Source: SAR202 cluster bacterium bin22
Lineage (GTDB): Bacteria; Chloroflexota; Dehalococcoidia; Lucifugimonadales; UBA3495
Direction of reading: 5' to 3'
Length of the DNA: 64,000 bases
Assembly: GCA_002238505.1 (NCBI GenBank)
Contig: MPMM01000018.1
Coordinates: 1 to 64,000, forward strand
The notes below the pieces were generated by a model, which saw only the letters and a list, made by a program, of their open reading frames with translations, was not told where the DNA came from and ran no database searches. The stretch's first letter is position 1. Every line of letters begins with the position of its first letter. The translations under genes were made by a program, and so were the position numbers. Positions 1-9,714 of the stretch are shown piece after piece.

Positions 1-633
1 AGTACACCCACAGCCCCGGAACCGCCGCTCACCGCCTCCCGGGCCAAGCCATTTAAGGCCGAGCAGGCTGGTCCACGATCTTCCAGAATACCCTTACTTC
101 GGACGTCACCCTCAAGGTCCCAGGTCCATCCGTGACCGGTGGCAATGGCCACATGCTCCGGTAGGGTATCACACCGACCAAGGCCAAATGCCCCAGGCCG
201 ACCTGCCGGTCTGCGCCTGGGGAACCGGTGGCGGCACGCTGGGCACGCATGAGGAGGTCTGCGGATGCCGGGCGAAAGTCCGAAAGCGAAAGCCAGAGAG
301 TGGAATCGTTGTGTTATAAGTTTGAGGTGGAAGGCTGGCGCAAGCGTTGCGCCGGGTATGAAAGCCGCAAGTTTTACAGGTCGGATTATGTACATCCATA
401 TCTGGGTTGCAGACAGCGCTGCCCCAGCCATCGGAACGCCAGGGCAGCTATTCCCACAGGATGGTCGTCGCATCCCGTGTGTTCCCCGGATTACAGCCCC
501 AAAACGCTCTTCTCTTACAGACCTCATGCAGGTCTGTTTCCGCGCGTCCGGCTCAAACTCCGTTCAGGAGCTCCCTTACGAAGTCCTCCCTGCCGGCGTC
601 TCCAGGAGGCAAGGCGTGCCCGAAAAAGGATAG

Positions 634-665
634 GGCCCCGCTGAGACACCGCCCTCAGCGGGGCC
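634..665 (-). terminator. 12-bp perfect stem hairpin, possible minus-strand intrinsic terminator
   Basis: ggccccgctgag-acaccgcc-ctcagcggggcc; on the minus strand the stem is followed by ctatccttttt. Confidence 0.45.
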
Positions 666-788
666 AGAGAGCCAAGAACATACCCACTACTACGAAAGGT
701 TCTGTTCTACCCGACGACAGGAGCCGCCAAGTGCCCCAATTATACCACCCGGCGCTCCTGTCCAGAACCATTTCGACAGGAGATTTCC

Positions 789-2087
789 ATGACTCTTCAT
801 CATCAGTCCCAGCTGGCCGATGCTGCCAATGCCGGCGACGGGTTCGCGCGCGGCAACTTGCAGGGCGATGTACAGATCCCCAAGTCCCCCATACGCGACC
901 ACCTGGTCATGGACTGGGAGGCCAACTGTGAGCCCCGGCTCACCCCCACCCACGACACAGTCGGTCAGGCCCTCGCGTCCTTTTTCACCCGGGATGGAGG
1001 CGACGTCTACCTTACCCACGACATGATTGCGAAGGTCTGCCGGTTGTCCCGTACGACAGTCTGCAAGGCCATGAATGACCTGGAAAGAGTGGGCCGGTTC
1101 AGTAAGAGAAATCTCTCCACCGTCGAGGGCAACCGCGGAGACTTATACCGGCTCGCCGGTGAAGCAACGGGGTGGATCCCACCCGACCTCGGCGTCCCCG
1201 GCAGGGTCACGGCCAGCGACTTCATCCGGATCCGCCGCATCCAGGAACTGGAGAGCGCCCTGCGCCACTACGTTAACCGGTACGGCGCTGACAACGATTT
1301 GCCCGACACCGTATTAACAACAGTAACTAACTTGTCTGATGACCCTGAAGAAATCAGGAGATCTGAGCAGTTCAGGATAATTGACCTGGGGAATGTGGCT
1401 CCTACTACGCTGTTAAGTCCCACGGTTAACAGCGACCTTGCGACGCGCCCCCAAACTCCCGCCACCGAGAGCCAGCTCAATCTGATCCTCATGCACCAGG
1501 AGCGAACCGGGCTGGAGGATAACGACATCCTTGCCTCGTGGCCCCACATCGACCGGTACACCGGCGTGCCGGTGGGCCTTGATCCGTCCATGATGAGCAC
1601 GCTGCAGGCGAATCGCCTGATCCAGTGGCTTAAGCGTCAGGCCGACGCGCAGGTGGAGCTTCCGCCCCAGCCGCAATACGGGGAAAGGGTGTGCACCTGC
1701 CCGGATCCGGACCAGGCAGCCTCCCCTCCGGCGGAGGTTGATGAAGCCGCAGCCCAGGCTTGGCGGGCCACCCTGGAGCAACTGGAGCTGAAATTGCCCA
1801 GATCCACCTTTGACACCTGGCTGAAGGAAACGAAAGGGCTGGCCTTTGAAGGCATGGAACTGTTGGTGCAGGTCCCGAGCGTCTTTACCGTTGCCTGGTT
1901 GGAACAGCGGATGTACCAGAGCATCCTGCGGGCCCTGCGCCAGTCCTCGGGGCAGTTGCTGGACGTCCGGTTCGAGGCTTACTCCGAAAGGGGGGTTTGC
2001 GAGCTTCATCCGGAGGGTCGCCCTGAATCCTGGAGTTCCCACTGGGGGCCACACGAACAGGGGTACGGGAAAGTTGACTATGGATGA
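789..2087 (+). CDS. Replication initiator-like protein: N-terminal HTH region plus C-terminal DnaA domain I-like region
   Basis: 432-aa ORF; HTH-like LTHDMIAKVCRLSRTTVCKAMNDLERVGRF; C-terminal AWRATLEQLELKLPRSTFDTWLKETKGLAFEGMELLVQVPSVFTVAWLEQRM resembles the DnaA N-terminal domain. Confidence 0.7.
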   Translation: MTLHHQSQLADAANAGDGFARGNLQGDVQIPKSPIRDHLVMDWEANCEPRLTPTHDTVGQALASFFTRDGGDVYLTHDMIAKVCRLSRTTVCKAMNDLERVGRFSKRNLSTVEGNRGDLYRLAGEATGWIPPDLGVPGRVTASDFIRIRRIQELESALRHYVNRYGADNDLPDTVLTTVTNLSDDPEEIRRSEQFRIIDLGNVAPTTLLSPTVNSDLATRPQTPATESQLNLILMHQERTGLEDNDILASWPHIDRYTGVPVGLDPSMMSTLQANRLIQWLKRQADAQVELPPQPQYGERVCTCPDPDQAASPPAEVDEAAAQAWRATLEQLELKLPRSTFDTWLKETKGLAFEGMELLVQVPSVFTVAWLEQRMYQSILRALRQSSGQLLDVRFEAYSERGVCELHPEGRPESWSSHWGPHEQGYGKVDYG

Positions 2088-2561
2088 AACAACAGGCGGA
2101 CATTCGTCCTCCCGACTGACGGAAAACCGAGGGAGACAGGAGACCAGGGCAGGCCCTCCGGAGGGACCATCCACCCCCAACCCCCGGGCCCGGGAAGGAT
2201 GCTGCAAGCAGCCCCCCTGATTATGGGTTGGTGTCGCAACAGGGCCGGGACTCCTCCAGGGATGGTCCCAGGGATGGTCCCAGGGACGCCGGTTCAGGGG
2301 GGAGGCTGGATAAGGAAAGGCTCCAACACGCCCAGGGACGTCCGGCGCCGGTGGAGACTGCCAGGGTTGCATGACCGGCTTCAGAGACGGCCGCCTGGAC
2401 GTGCCGACCGGTTGTGCCGGGGGAGGAGACCTCCGGGCAGCTCAACCCCCGGGACGGCAATTGCCACTGGTGGCCGGGTTGCCAGTCCGGATACTGCGAG
2501 GGTTAAACTGGACAGGACCCTGATGTTGAACACCTGATGTTCTCATTTTGGAGGCGGCGGA

Positions 2562-3026
2562 GTGAGCGACAAGATCGAACAGGGCAAACAGAGCAAACAC
2601 CGCGACCGTGGCGGGTGGGCCGCGGCCAGGAAGCGATCCTACCCGCTGCTGGAGGCTGGCCACGCCTTCCGGAGGGCCGCCCAGGCGGCCAGGAAGAGCG
2701 GGGAGCCTGTCCTGGCGACGGAGGCAGGGAAGGAAGCAGCCACCGCCCTGCTACAGGCGGCGGTGCAGTGGCGAAACGAAGCCCAGCAGTACGCCACCGA
2801 TCACGGGCAGCCGCCCATGGACCGGCCTGTGCAGGGCCCCTGGCGCATGGAGGGTGCCGAGGCCGAGGACCATGCCAGGGTGCGGTTCCTGCGCGCGGCC
2901 CACAACTACGTCTGGGCGAAGGCCCTGGGCTGGGACGTCAAGGCCAGCGGTGGCCGGCTGCTGAACGCGGCTCTGCGTCTGCCAGCACCTCAGAAACAGA
3001 AGAAGGGTAAACCGGAGGCGGCCTGA
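2562..3026 (+). CDS. Hypothetical protein
   Basis: 154-aa ORF with GTG start. Confidence 0.5.
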   Translation: MSDKIEQGKQSKHRDRGGWAAARKRSYPLLEAGHAFRRAAQAARKSGEPVLATEAGKEAATALLQAAVQWRNEAQQYATDHGQPPMDRPVQGPWRMEGAEAEDHARVRFLRAAHNYVWAKALGWDVKASGGRLLNAALRLPAPQKQKKGKPEAA

Positions 3027-3159
3027 GATGGCCTGAGGCGGGAGCCGTGGGCTCACCTGAACCGGAAGGCTTCAGGGCGGATTTGGCCGCAGTCCGCGGC
3101 GGTCCGTTTGAGTGTGGGCAGGGAATGCCAATTCGATGCCAATTCAAGGGAGGTCCACC

Positions 3160-3483
3160 ATGCCGACAACCTCGGTCATGGACACCCCGGTCCCGCCGGT
3201 GGGGCTCGTCGCCTGGTGCAACACCTGCCGGCGTTACGTTTCCGGTGGCGCCGCCGGCCAGCGCTGCCCCACCGGTGATCCGGTCTGTTACTCGATACTG
3301 GTGAACCGTCGCGCCATGTTCTGCCCCCTGGGCGGTTGCCGGGAGAAGGACCTGGTTGTCCTGGCGCCGGCGTCTCAGTCGGCAAGGGACGTCTGGCGGA
3401 TCCACCTGATGGCAGAGCATGACGTTCAGGCTTTACAGAAAGGGGGCAGTGTGGTGGCAGTGCGCCCCGGTTATGAGGAATGA
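3160..3483 (+). CDS. Small Cys-rich hypothetical protein
   Basis: ORF 3112..3483 with internal ATG at 3160; CNTC, CPTG, CPLGGC cysteine pattern. Confidence 0.45.
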   Translation: MPTTSVMDTPVPPVGLVAWCNTCRRYVSGGAAGQRCPTGDPVCYSILVNRRAMFCPLGGCREKDLVVLAPASQSARDVWRIHLMAEHDVQALQKGGSVVAVRPGYEE

Positions 3484-3910
3484 GGGGATAAAGTGGTAAA
3501 TCTTCACCGACATTTCAGTGAGGTGGATCCCCAGGGCCCGACCTGCTCCTGCAAAAGTCTCCGCAGGTGGTTTGGGTTTGGGTCATCGACGACAAGGCCA
3601 GGTTTCTCTGCGCTCCATGCGAGAGGGCGCAGGTGGAGGAAATCAGGGCCACCGGGGGCAGGTAGTCAGAATCGGCCATTGCGGAAAGGCTGAGTGATAT
3701 GAGAACGAAGTATGTACAACCTGCCGCTGAATACGTTGAGGCGGCAGCTGCCACAAACGCGGTCTGCTGCAATTACCAGGGCGGCGTAGCGGACCAGGTG
3801 GTACCGCTCCTCGAAGTCGGCGAAGTCGCCGTCCTCGCCCAGGACGTTGAGGTGGGTGAGTTATTTGGTCAGGAGCTACTCTCCGCAGGGGGTCATGGCG
3901 CCTCCCGGCT

Positions 3911-4246
3911 TTAACGACCTCTGCCAGTCGGGATAGGGACTTCCACGACTTCTCCGGCGTGGACGGTGTAGAGCGCATCGCGGATCTCCACGGTGCATAG
4001 TCGGACGAAGGGCCACCGGGGGTTCATCAAGACTACTATGCCAATGGTCCTTCCAGTAAGGTTCTGCTGGTAGCGCATACTTTGGTCCGTGGTAATCAGG
4101 ACCTCGTAGCCATTTTCCTCGGCCCTGTCCAGCAGGTCTCCGTTCCTGAGATTCGCCCAGCCCATCCTGGCGGCGGTGTGGATTATGTGGTCTCCCAGGT
4201 GCCGGCGCAGCGGGGCCGGGGTGCCGTTGTCAAACAGCAGCTTCAT
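3911..4246 (-). CDS. DUF5615-family PIN-like toxin
   Basis: MKLLFDNGTPAPLRRHLGDHIIHTAARMGW...ITTDQSMRYQQNL; follows a DUF433-like gene. Confidence 0.8.
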   Translation of the reverse strand: MKLLFDNGTPAPLRRHLGDHIIHTAARMGWANLRNGDLLDRAEENGYEVLITTDQSMRYQQNLTGRTIGIVVLMNPRWPFVRLCTVEIRDALYTVHAGEVVEVPIPTGRGR

Positions 4247-4469
4247 GTTTCAGGTCCTGGAGCAGGTTGGCTTCCAGGTGCTTGAGCACAGCCCGGACCT
4301 GCCAGTCCTCTACTCCCTCGAACCAGTCGAGGAACTCCTCGATGGTGGCGCCCGCCTCCAGGTTGGCGAACAGGTGTGAGAGGGGCACCCTGGTATTGGT
4401 GAAGACCCAGGCGCCGCTGACTTTGCCGGGGACCTGTTCCACCGCGGGGCAGTTTTCCCAGGTAAACAT
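4230..4469 (-). CDS. DUF433-family antitoxin
   Basis: SGAWVFTNTRVPLSHLFANLEAGATIEEFLDWFEGVEDWQVRAVLKHL; overlaps the DUF5615 start. Confidence 0.8.
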   Translation of the reverse strand: MFTWENCPAVEQVPGKVSGAWVFTNTRVPLSHLFANLEAGATIEEFLDWFEGVEDWQVRAVLKHLEANLLQDLKHEAAV

Positions 4470-4717
4470 CTGATTGTCTCCTTGAACCTTCTGTTGAGCC
4501 TGGTCTCTACTGACATTTTCCTCTTCTGGAGGGGCCTGGTCAAAGGGTAGAATGGGAGGGTCTCACGTGTCCCTTAATTCCCATTTTGGTCCTTGTTGAA
4601 GGTTGTGAATTTCAGGTTCCTGAATGGAGCCTCGGCACCTGGTGCCGGGGTTGGCCTTATTTTGCCGTGAGGAAGATATTTAGCTTGCAGCGGCCGTACC
4701 TGTGTTCCGGCAGCTGT

Positions 4718-5074
4718 TTAAGCCCTTGCCGCAACGGGTATGAGTTCGCCGTTGACCGGGTCTACGGCCATCAGCGCCTGTTCCAGGGTGATTACTCCCA
4801 GGAGGCTGGGCTCGCCTTCGTCAGCGAAGCTCACGGTGGTGATGAACTCCTTTCCGGCCAGTCTGATGGCAGCGTCTCCTACGTCCAGCGGCTTTATGCC
4901 GCCGTCGGCGAGCTTGGAGCGTTCGACCCGGGTGACCGGTACGCCCAGTGCTTCGAGCATCTGGCGAGGTACGGCTGTGTAGGTGCAGCCGGTGTCCACC
5001 TCGACTTCCAGTGGCTGGAATGTTTGGGGTTCATGGTGGTGGGCCACTTGGATAGTGGCCAGGACAGTTCCCAT
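4718..5074 (-). CDS. Clan AA (retropepsin-like) aspartic protease-like protein
   Basis: VDTGCTYTAVP motif plus LLGVITLEQALMAVDP. Confidence 0.7.
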   Translation of the reverse strand: MGTVLATIQVAHHHEPQTFQPLEVEVDTGCTYTAVPRQMLEALGVPVTRVERSKLADGGIKPLDVGDAAIRLAGKEFITTVSFADEGEPSLLGVITLEQALMAVDPVNGELIPVAARA

Positions 5075-5095
5075 GGGTGTCTCCTCTGTTTGGCT

Positions 5096-8047
5096 TCAGT
5101 TTCCTTTTACGGTGATATTCTCCGTGGCTTTAAGGTTCTGGTCAACGTTGGCCTGTGGTGCGTCTTCAGTGAAGGTGCAGCCTTCGCCTCCTCGCCATTC
5201 GCTGCACGCCCAGAATCGGCTTCCGGTTCGTGAACTCTCCCTTATTGTCAGGATTCCCAGCCCGCATGATGGGCAGGTTCGCTCTCTGTGTTGGCAATCG
5301 TTATTGGTGCATCTTGTCGTGCTCTCTGCTTTGACTGGGTTTGCTTCGGATACTGCGTAGCCGTTTTTGCAGACGGTACATCTTGGTGCCAGGTGCCGGC
5401 ATCCTGGGTAGTTGGTACAGCGCAGGTGTTGGCCGGTCTGTGAGCGTACCAAGTGGCCTTTCTTGCAGGCTGGGCAACCTGGGCTTAGCTGTCCTAATTC
5501 ACGAACTTCGGGTGCTAGTTGGAGGAGCTCTCTGATGAATGGTGAAGGTCGGTTAGGGTCTGCTACTAAGTATGTAGCCTTTTTGCCCCTGGTCATGCCC
5601 ACGTAGAACAGGCGCCTTTCTTCGGCGTTAGGATATGGGGCGTCGTCAATAGGGGGAGCCACGAGGTCGAGCAATGGGTCGTCTTCGCGGAGGCAGGGGA
5701 ATCCGTAGATGTCATCTGCCAGGTCGAGGACTACGACGTAGTCGGCCTCTCGTCCCTTGGCACCGTGTACTGTCGAGAAGTTCTTTTGTGCCCAGGCTGG
5801 CAGGTTGTCCCTGCTTAGTCGGAAGCGTCCCAGGATTAGCGTGCTGTCACTGGGGTTGCAAGATGCTTTGATTTGGTCGAGGGCTGTATTGGCGCCCTGA
5901 CGTTGGTTGGCGTCTGCGATTACTATCAGACTGCTTTTGCCTTGTTCGTTTGCGGTCTTGAATTCTCGTCGGGTTTGGTCCGGGTTTTGTTGGATAAAAA
6001 GCGCTGAAGGGCGGGCTATGTCGTCGCCGAAGCGGAATGTTTGGGTAAGTGCTAGTTTTTTGGTGAATCCCAGGTATTCCTGCACTTCGTTGAATAGCCT
6101 CACCTGGCTGCCAGTGAAGCGGTAGATGGACTGCCAATCGTCTCCGACCAGGAAGTAGGCCATGCCCTCGCTTTGGAGGGCTTTTGCCAGTGCCATTCTG
6201 CCTGGGGAGATGTCCTGGAACTCATCTATGAGTACGTGGGTATATTGGTGTTGCCATTGTCCTCGGGTGATGATGCTGGTGGCTTGGTTGATCATGTCGT
6301 GAAAGTCTATGGCGTTCTCCGCTTCGAGTTGGGCGTCGTACTTTTCTCTGGCGCAACGCCAGATCTTGAGGAACTCGTTTGCGCGGCGTGGGTCCTGGGA
6401 TGATGTCGCCCGGTAGTCTATTTGGGCTTGGCTGATGTTGCTTGACTTGGCGTGATTGAGGAAGTGGGTGAGAAGGTCTGCGAGCCTGCTGATTTGTAAG
6501 CCGTTGAGCTCTTTGATGAGGTCCTGCACTGGGACAGTCCGGCGTTTTACGTTGTGCTGGTCCAGCTTCTCTGCAAGGTGTTCGAGCAGCTTTCCTTCCT
6601 TGTGTTCCCAACTATAGGTTTCGACCAGGACTGTCTTGTTTTGGCTATGTTGACTGCGTTTCCATATCGCTCCCTGTTCGTATCCTACCCATCCAGGCGG
6701 CGCGTGCCCTTCTTCGTCGAGCGCGAAGTGCTCAATGTAGATGCCGTAGTCGGTCAGGTAGAAATCAGGTTGGTACTGGCGGTACTGGTTGGAGGCGGTT
6801 CGTATCTCGTACTGCTTTTCGTATTCGTATGCGACGTCGTTAGCGGCGAGCCAGTTGGCGATTGTGAGTTCCTCGAAGCTTTTGACGAGATCGCCTTTGA
6901 GTGTTCGCAGCTCGCTGTTTTTTATGTAGTGCTGGTAGTCAGCTTCGGTTTCCATTGTGTCATCAAACGGGCTTTTGTACTGGCTTGGCATGTTTACCAA
7001 GAAGTTCAGAATTGCCCGGGCCAGTTGGTCGTCCTGGGTCATCTCACGTATGAAGGATTCCATGGTGCTGCGGATCCGGAATGTGTCGTTGGCCATGTTT
7101 GAGACCGTGGGCATCTCCGTGGTTTGGCCTATGACCTTTCTTCCGAAGCTATGGAACGTTGCGACGTCTATTCCCTGCAACTTGGTGGGAAGGGTGTCCC
7201 TTATGTCCTTGGCTGCATTGTTGTTGTAGGCCAGTACGAGGATGTGTTCCGGTTTGACTTTTTGGTCAGTAACCAGGTGAGCCAGCTTGCCGGTGATAAC
7301 GGTGGTTTTTCCGGTCCCAGCGCCTGCTGCTACCAGGGTTACGTCCTCGTCAGTCGCAGCAGCTTGGGCTTGCTCTTGCGTCAATTCCCTGTAGCCGAGT
7401 TTGACTCCTGCTCTGGCGGCTTTTTTCGCCTGGGCATCGACGTACTTCTGGTTGGCTTGGCTGCGATTCGTTTCTTTTGCGACTATTATTTCTGCGGCTT
7501 TTATGTCGTCTAGGAGTTTCTTCCCGCTTTGGCTAAGGTTTGGAGCCAGGTCTGGTGTGCAGCGAGACGTGAGTGCGGTGATTTGATTTGCCGCCTTGAT
7601 AGCCTGAGATTTTCTTAGGTAGCTGTTTTTGGGGATTAGTGCAGGTAATTGGGGGTGTAGGGCCTTGATGTCTGATTCCAGTTTGCGGACCTGTTCCTGC
7701 AGGGAAGCTTGGCGTTTTCGGTGTTCAGTCTCTTGGTAATGTTTTACCCCTTGGGTAATTGCGGAGTGAAGCTCTCTGACGGGTTGCTCTTTGAACCCGG
7801 ATAATTCTATTTTGGTGCCGTTGTTCAGGGTAATGATGATTGCGTGATGCAGGAGGCGCAGGTCTAGGTCGACACTGCCGATTTCGCTGTTGGCAAGTGA
7901 TTTAACGCTTCCGCCGGTGATGCGTAAGGTGGTCCCATCGTACCGGGCTTTGGTGGGCTGACCCGGATTGAAGACCTTGTACAGGCCTTGGGCTTCTGCT
8001 GACACTATTCGGGTTGGAGATGCCATGTCGTCCTGGTTCGCTCGCAT
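5096..8047 (-). CDS. UvrD/Rep-family helicase with C-terminal topoisomerase-type zinc ribbons
   Basis: AAGAGTGKTTVITGKLAHL, DEFQDISPGRMALAKAL, GMTRGKKATYLV; C-terminal CPACKKGHLVRSQTGQHLRCTNYPGC and CPSCGLGILTIRESSRTGSRFWACSEW. The ORF opens at 8266, but an internal Met near 8047 is a likelier start. Confidence 0.85.
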   Translation of the reverse strand: MRANQDDMASPTRIVSAEAQGLYKVFNPGQPTKARYDGTTLRITGGSVKSLANSEIGSVDLDLRLLHHAIIITLNNGTKIELSGFKEQPVRELHSAITQGVKHYQETEHRKRQASLQEQVRKLESDIKALHPQLPALIPKNSYLRKSQAIKAANQITALTSRCTPDLAPNLSQSGKKLLDDIKAAEIIVAKETNRSQANQKYVDAQAKKAARAGVKLGYRELTQEQAQAAATDEDVTLVAAGAGTGKTTVITGKLAHLVTDQKVKPEHILVLAYNNNAAKDIRDTLPTKLQGIDVATFHSFGRKVIGQTTEMPTVSNMANDTFRIRSTMESFIREMTQDDQLARAILNFLVNMPSQYKSPFDDTMETEADYQHYIKNSELRTLKGDLVKSFEELTIANWLAANDVAYEYEKQYEIRTASNQYRQYQPDFYLTDYGIYIEHFALDEEGHAPPGWVGYEQGAIWKRSQHSQNKTVLVETYSWEHKEGKLLEHLAEKLDQHNVKRRTVPVQDLIKELNGLQISRLADLLTHFLNHAKSSNISQAQIDYRATSSQDPRRANEFLKIWRCAREKYDAQLEAENAIDFHDMINQATSIITRGQWQHQYTHVLIDEFQDISPGRMALAKALQSEGMAYFLVGDDWQSIYRFTGSQVRLFNEVQEYLGFTKKLALTQTFRFGDDIARPSALFIQQNPDQTRREFKTANEQGKSSLIVIADANQRQGANTALDQIKASCNPSDSTLILGRFRLSRDNLPAWAQKNFSTVHGAKGREADYVVVLDLADDIYGFPCLREDDPLLDLVAPPIDDAPYPNAEERRLFYVGMTRGKKATYLVADPNRPSPFIRELLQLAPEVRELGQLSPGCPACKKGHLVRSQTGQHLRCTNYPGCRHLAPRCTVCKNGYAVSEANPVKAESTTRCTNNDCQHRERTCPSCGLGILTIRESSRTGSRFWACSEWRGGEGCTFTEDAPQANVDQNLKATENITVKGN

Positions 8048-8157
8048 CTGGGCGTGGTTTTTTGGGGTGGGTGAGCTGGCGTCTGGCGTCTGTCCATGTT
8101 CTGGAGCAACTTTAACAGGTTGGTGCCGGATGTGTTGCAACGCGGCAAGTGGTGTCG

Positions 8158-8478
8158 TTACTTTCCCTTGAGGTAAATGTTGAGCTTGCAGCGGCCGCAC
8201 CTGGCCAGCCGTTGTCCTGGCTGAGGGTTGCCGCCGCCGGCTACCTTGAAGCCGCAGGCGGGACATTCGGCGGTCCAGTGAAACTTGAGCTGGCTTTTCC
8301 TGACACTGGCCTCCTTGCCGGCGTTGGCGGGCGGTGCGGTATTTTTCGCAGGCGATGCTTTGGCCGGTGGCGATTCGGGAGCGGGTTCTGCCGCCGCCCT
8401 TTCCAGAGCCTCGCGGTCTGACTTGCTGAGCCTGTCTGCGGGCCTGGAGCGGCCCAGGAGCGACTTTCTGTTGGTCAT
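8158..8478 (-). CDS. Small zinc-ribbon protein
   Basis: 106 aa; CPACGF...RCGRCKLNIYLKGK C-terminus. Confidence 0.55.
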   Translation of the reverse strand: MTNRKSLLGRSRPADRLSKSDREALERAAAEPAPESPPAKASPAKNTAPPANAGKEASVRKSQLKFHWTAECPACGFKVAGGGNPQPGQRLARCGRCKLNIYLKGK

Positions 8479-8643
8479 TGGTCCTCTCCGTCGGTCATTT
8501 GCTCGCTGGAGCTAATTCCTGGTCGTCTGCAGCCGGTTAAAGACCTGGGCTGCTTCGAGGACTTCGTTGTACCGCTACGCTGCAGCCTCCTGCAGGGTGG
8601 CCTGCGGGCCGGGGCTCTGGGCGCGTAGCAGACAACCTTTGCA

Positions 8644-9009
8644 TCAGGTATCCCCTTCTTCGCGGCGGCGTACTCGCAGCTGGTTCGGCGTAACCACGAT
8701 CAGGTCTCTTCGGCTCATTGCCTCTGTGTGAAGCTGAATAATTTCTTGCATTGCAGCGACCTTATCCTCGACTGTCATCTCCACGAACCGGATGATACAG
8801 GGGTGGGGCAGTCTTCTTATGAACACCGGTTCTCCGAAATCCTTGTCTTCAGTAATCAGGATGCGTTCTTCCTCCAACGCCCAGGCCAGGAATTCAGCGT
8901 CTGGAGTCCGCGGACCTCTGTCGACAGCCGAAACGACGTCGTGCCCCTGACTTGCCAGCATTGATCGTAGAGCCCGGGAGAAAGCACATACGTCAATTAG
9001 AAACCGCAT
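8644..9009 (-). CDS. DUF5615-family PIN-like toxin
   Basis: MRFLIDVCAFSRALRSMLASQGHDVVSAVDRGPRTPDAEFLAWALEEERILITEDKDFGE. Confidence 0.85.
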   Translation of the reverse strand: MRFLIDVCAFSRALRSMLASQGHDVVSAVDRGPRTPDAEFLAWALEEERILITEDKDFGEPVFIRRLPHPCIIRFVEMTVEDKVAAMQEIIQLHTEAMSRRDLIVVTPNQLRVRRREEGDT

Positions 9010-9015
9010 CTTCGC

Positions 9016-9264
9016 CTATCGGACCTGGATTCGCTCGTGCACCTGTTCACCGGCCACCGAGCGGTGGGCAAATACCTGGCAGGCTTGAATGTCCTCGGGT
9101 TCCAGGAACGGGTATTCCCGAAGGATGGTCTCGGCAGTTTCCCCAGCAGCCAGCATTCCCAAGACATGCTCGACGGCGATTCGCATGTCCCGGATTATTG
9201 GCTTGCCACCGAAAACGTCTGAGCGGGAGGTGATGCGTTTTAACAGTTCCTGGTTGTTGGACAT
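9016..9264 (-). CDS. DUF433-family antitoxin
   Basis: ITSRSDVFGGKPIIRDMRIAVEHVLGMLAAGETAETILREYPFLEPEDIQACQVFAHR; internal ATG at 9264. Confidence 0.85.
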   Translation of the reverse strand: MSNNQELLKRITSRSDVFGGKPIIRDMRIAVEHVLGMLAAGETAETILREYPFLEPEDIQACQVFAHRSVAGEQVHERIQVR

Positions 9265-9416
9265 TGTGTTCCTCCGAAGGAATCTGACGATGAATCTCTG
9301 GACTTGTCCATCCGTTGGAGTGCGTCTCGCCTGGGTTCTTGTTCTGTGTAAGAATGCGCCCTCCGCAGCGGGCCACAAGGAACTTTATCCCTCGATGTCC
9401 GACACAACGAATAGCT

Positions 9417-9650
9417 AGTCGCCGGCAATGACGGTGTGGGCGTAGGCGATGCAGGCTGCGAGGTCTTTGGGTTCCAAGGGTAGTCATCCAAGAGTTCCTC
9501 CTGAGTGGCGCCGAGGACCAGCTCCAGCGGCATTAGCTCGATTATAATTCTTGCATTGCCCCAGAGGTCTCTCATGGTTTCTTCAACAATATCTCCCCAG
9601 GCAGCGCATCCCTGCAGGGCCGGTATTTCAGCACAGTCCATCAAGCCACG
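9417..9650 (-). pseudogene. Frameshifted DUF433 antitoxin remnant
   Basis: Minus frame LELVLGATQEELLDDYP continues one nucleotide out of frame as PLEPKDLAACIAYAHTVIAGD-stop. Confidence 0.55.
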
Positions 9651-9714
9651 GACCCCGGAGGATTCGCGGAGCGTGTGCTCCGCCTGGTAAATCTCTATCT
9701 CTCGCTCCGCGGCC

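Larger units (their letters stand above)
3783..4579 (-). repeat. 797-bp inverted repeat, left copy; partner 50273..51069 (+)
   Basis: Reverse complement aligns with 50273..51069 through upstream noncoding DNA, both TA genes and a downstream decayed ORF. Confidence 0.85.

Noticed and set aside
53-789. Several overlapping ORFs in 1-790 (for example 228..644, 265..633, 407..931)
   Set aside because: They overlap in several frames, give low-complexity Arg/Pro/Ser-rich translations and show no recognisable motif; probably noncoding or decayed high-GC DNA
2253-2300. ccagggatggtc tandem copies as a second iteron set
   Set aside because: Only two and a half copies in GC-rich noncoding sequence; too little to support an origin call
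1413-2372. 319-aa minus-strand ORF antisense to the Rep-like gene
   Set aside because: Antisense shadow of a better-supported + strand CDS
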